A DNA stretch of 5,902 bases from Patescibacteria group bacterium (lineage in GTDB: Bacteria > Patescibacteria > Microgenomatia > Daviesbacterales > UBA10151). The stretch covers positions 1 to 5,902 of the forward strand of contig JAMCTD010000140.1 in the NCBI GenBank assembly GCA_023380995.1. Direction: 5' to 3'. Position numbers and translations under genes: made by a program. Position 1 is the first letter of the stretch; each line of letters opens with the position of its first letter. Below the pieces are notes generated by a model, which searched no databases, was not told the DNA's origin, and saw only the letters and a program-made list of their open reading frames with translations. Shown here piece after piece: positions 5,127 through 5,902 of this stretch.

Positions 5127-5155
5127 TTGTTTCCAGTTCCAAAATATGATATAAA
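5127..5155 (+). promoter_or_regulatory. Extended -10 promoter of the 5162 gene, leaderless geometry
   Basis: TG-A-TATAAA (5147-5155) with a weak -35 TTGTTT (5127-5132) at a 17-bp spacing. Six bases (TTCCCT) separate the hexamer from ATG 5162, exactly the glmS arrangement, and there is no Shine-Dalgarno sequence. The rest of the 149-base gap after tRNA-Gly holds nothing else I can identify. Confidence 0.6.
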
Positions 5156-5161
5156 TTCCCT

Positions 5162-5401
5162 ATGGGATTTATAGAGAGATTAGAACAACAAAGAGAAACA
5201 GAAGCACAAGTAAGGAGTCAAAGAGAGGCTCGGGAACAAGAATTGCACCAGCAAAGAAGCCAACAGGCAGTAAATTATTTGCAGGAAAGCAACGTAGAAA
5301 ATCTTCTTATAAGACTTGCTTCTGTTGTTAAAGGACGTGTAGGGATGATGTTGATAGCCGTCAGTATTTTAAAAGAGACGTTGATAGTAAGATGGTCATG
5401 A
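5162..5401 (+). CDS. N-terminal part of a frame-split coiled-coil protein
   Basis: 79 residues to TGA. Residues 4-37 are dominated by Glu, Gln and Arg (EQQRETEAQVRSQREAREQE and on) and should form a long charged helix or coiled coil; QAVNYLQESNVENLLIRLASVVKGR (35-59) looks like the start of a folded domain. After about residue 59 the frame reads VGMMLIAVSILKETLIVRWS, which is unlike the preceding part. The next frame (-1) is open from 5332 and reads RDDVDSRQYFKRDVDSKMVM, continuing into the downstream ORF. I think this is one gene of about 172 residues interrupted by a -1 shift near 5338, equivalent to loss of one base in the sequence. Alternatives are programmed -1 frameshifting at TTTAAAA (5368-5374) or two coupled genes overlapping at ATGA (5398-5401). 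I do not recognise the family. Start chosen from the upstream promoter and lack of other ATG. Confidence 0.6.
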   Translation: MGFIERLEQQRETEAQVRSQREAREQELHQQRSQQAVNYLQESNVENLLIRLASVVKGRVGMMLIAVSILKETLIVRWS

Positions 5402-5682
5402 TTTATTGGGAAGTAAAGAAGATAGGTGAAGATAGAAAACAAGGTGAAAAATACTGGATAAGTTGGGATATATGCAAAGCAAAATCTATCGCAGTGGAGT
5501 GTACTCCAAAAGGAACAATTCATGTCAACGCAGGTTTGTTTGGTGGCTCTAGTATTCCTGAAAGAACATGGAGAAATAACGTCAATATTTTTGATGTGGC
5601 ATTAGAAAAAGCATTCAAACATCCTCGGACTTTTCACTTTACTGGCGGTTATGTTGAAGAACATTCAGACCCTGGTAGCTAA
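5392..5682 (+). CDS. C-terminal part of the frame-split protein, unknown function
   Basis: 96 residues from ATG 5392 to TAA, but the same frame is open back to 5332, just after a TAA at 5329-5331, so the ATG is probably internal. The sequence looks like a small mixed alpha/beta domain: MVMIYWEVKKIGEDRKQGEK, then WISWDICKAKSIAVECTPKG, then TIHVNAGLFGGSSIPERTWR, ending NVNIFDVALEKAFKHPRTFHF and an acidic GGYVEEHSDPGS tail. There are no membrane segments, Cys pairs or catalytic motif that I can name. No Shine-Dalgarno sequence precedes ATG 5392 or 5398; if it is a separate gene it would rely on coupling through the ATGA overlap with the upstream frame's stop. It is more likely the C-terminal half of the 5162 gene. 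Confidence 0.6.
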   Translation: MVMIYWEVKKIGEDRKQGEKYWISWDICKAKSIAVECTPKGTIHVNAGLFGGSSIPERTWRNNVNIFDVALEKAFKHPRTFHFTGGYVEEHSDPGS

Positions 5683-5701
5683 TTGATTTTGCTGATCAAT
5701 T
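5681..5701. other. AT-rich 7-bp hairpin at the end of the split gene
   Basis: AATTGAT (5681-5687), loop TTTGCTG, ATCAATT (5695-5701), starting within the TAA stop. It is weak, with no following T-run, so at best a poor terminator. Confidence 0.4.
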
Positions 5702-5902
5702 TCTGATACGCATACTTATACAGTTTTCAGTCCTAAAACATAAACTAAACCAGGCAAGATTGTCAGATAGGAACAATTTGATAAATTCTGGCAGCCTGTG
5801 TAAGATAACTTCAGGAGCTCCAAGAATTATGTCAGAAATAGTATCAACAATTGATCCTAGAAATGAAACATTCTCTTTTAGTGCAACAAGGAGTTTGATT
5901 CT
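5696..5902 (-). CDS. Possible 3' end of a minus-strand gene (partial)
   Basis: On the minus strand the frame is open from the window edge (5902) for 68 codons to TGA at 5698-5696. It reads as ordinary protein, partly hydrophobic, for example SIVDTISDIILGAPEVILHR and EFIKLFLSDNLAWFSLCFR. No family is recognised and the start would lie outside the window. It would converge with the 5162-5682 gene. A competing plus-strand frame is also open from 5679 to the edge, with ATG 5829 (MSEIVSTIDPRNETFSFSAT) and AGGAG at 5813-5817, eleven bases upstream. Only one is likely real; I slightly favour the minus strand on composition. Confidence 0.35.
   Translation of the reverse strand, partial: RIKLLVALKENVSFLGSIVDTISDIILGAPEVILHRLPEFIKLFLSDNLAWFSLCFRTENCISMRIRN

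Noticed and set aside
4927..5142. Minus-strand ORF of 71 codons containing RGLEPPTSYLASRHSTTELL
   Set aside because: This is the antisense translation of tRNA-Gly; peptides of the GLEPPTS..RHSTTEL type are a well-known false annotation over tRNA genes.
5275..5523. Minus-strand ORF of 82 codons across the frame-split gene
   Set aside because: It lies opposite the better-supported plus-strand frames that have a promoter; its hydrophobic, Phe/Tyr/Thr-rich peptide looks like antisense of charged codons.

Overview
The window is AT-rich bacterial DNA. It uses TGA as an ordinary stop (helicase, glmS and DUF2905 genes), which argues against the SR1/Gracilibacteria code. Small genes, scarce Shine-Dalgarno sequences, a 7-bp tandem repeat inside a housekeeping gene and aberrant tRNA features fit a Candidate Phyla Radiation (Patescibacteria) genome, possibly Microgenomates or WWE3. 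That placement is inference.

Layout. Positions 1-126 are a perfect inverted copy of 520-645 and interrupt the 5' part of a RecD-like/AAA_30 helicase gene (126-1028), so the left edge is probably a fold-back chimera or contig-end artefact. Between 1029 and 1383 lie a doubtful His-rich small ORF and a relic of a second helicase C-terminus. A standalone protein with three topoisomerase-type C4 zinc fingers (1384-1923, minus) diverges from glmS (1988-3778, plus), whose product makes glucosamine-6-phosphate for cell-envelope sugars. A DUF2905 membrane protein (3822-4025) follows glmS. Next come an unusual tRNA-Phe(GAA), a helix-turn-helix plus LAGLIDADG-like gene with a different arginine codon preference, and a normal tRNA-Gly(GCC). 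The right part holds one gene split into two overlapping frames (5162-5682), then about 220 bases at the edge that are open on both strands.

Two themes link the parts. First, five extended -10 elements (TGN plus a TATAAT-like hexamer) can be read directly. Three of them sit only 6-7 bases before an ATG, which predicts leaderless mRNAs for glmS, the zinc-finger gene and the 5162 gene. The other two overlap the 3' end of the preceding CDS and point at the tRNA genes. Second, several loci look unsettled: the inverted duplication, the helicase relic, the heptamer repeat in glmS, the frame change at about 5340, and a possibly mobile gene between two tRNAs. I see no CRISPR array, complete insertion sequence or rRNA.
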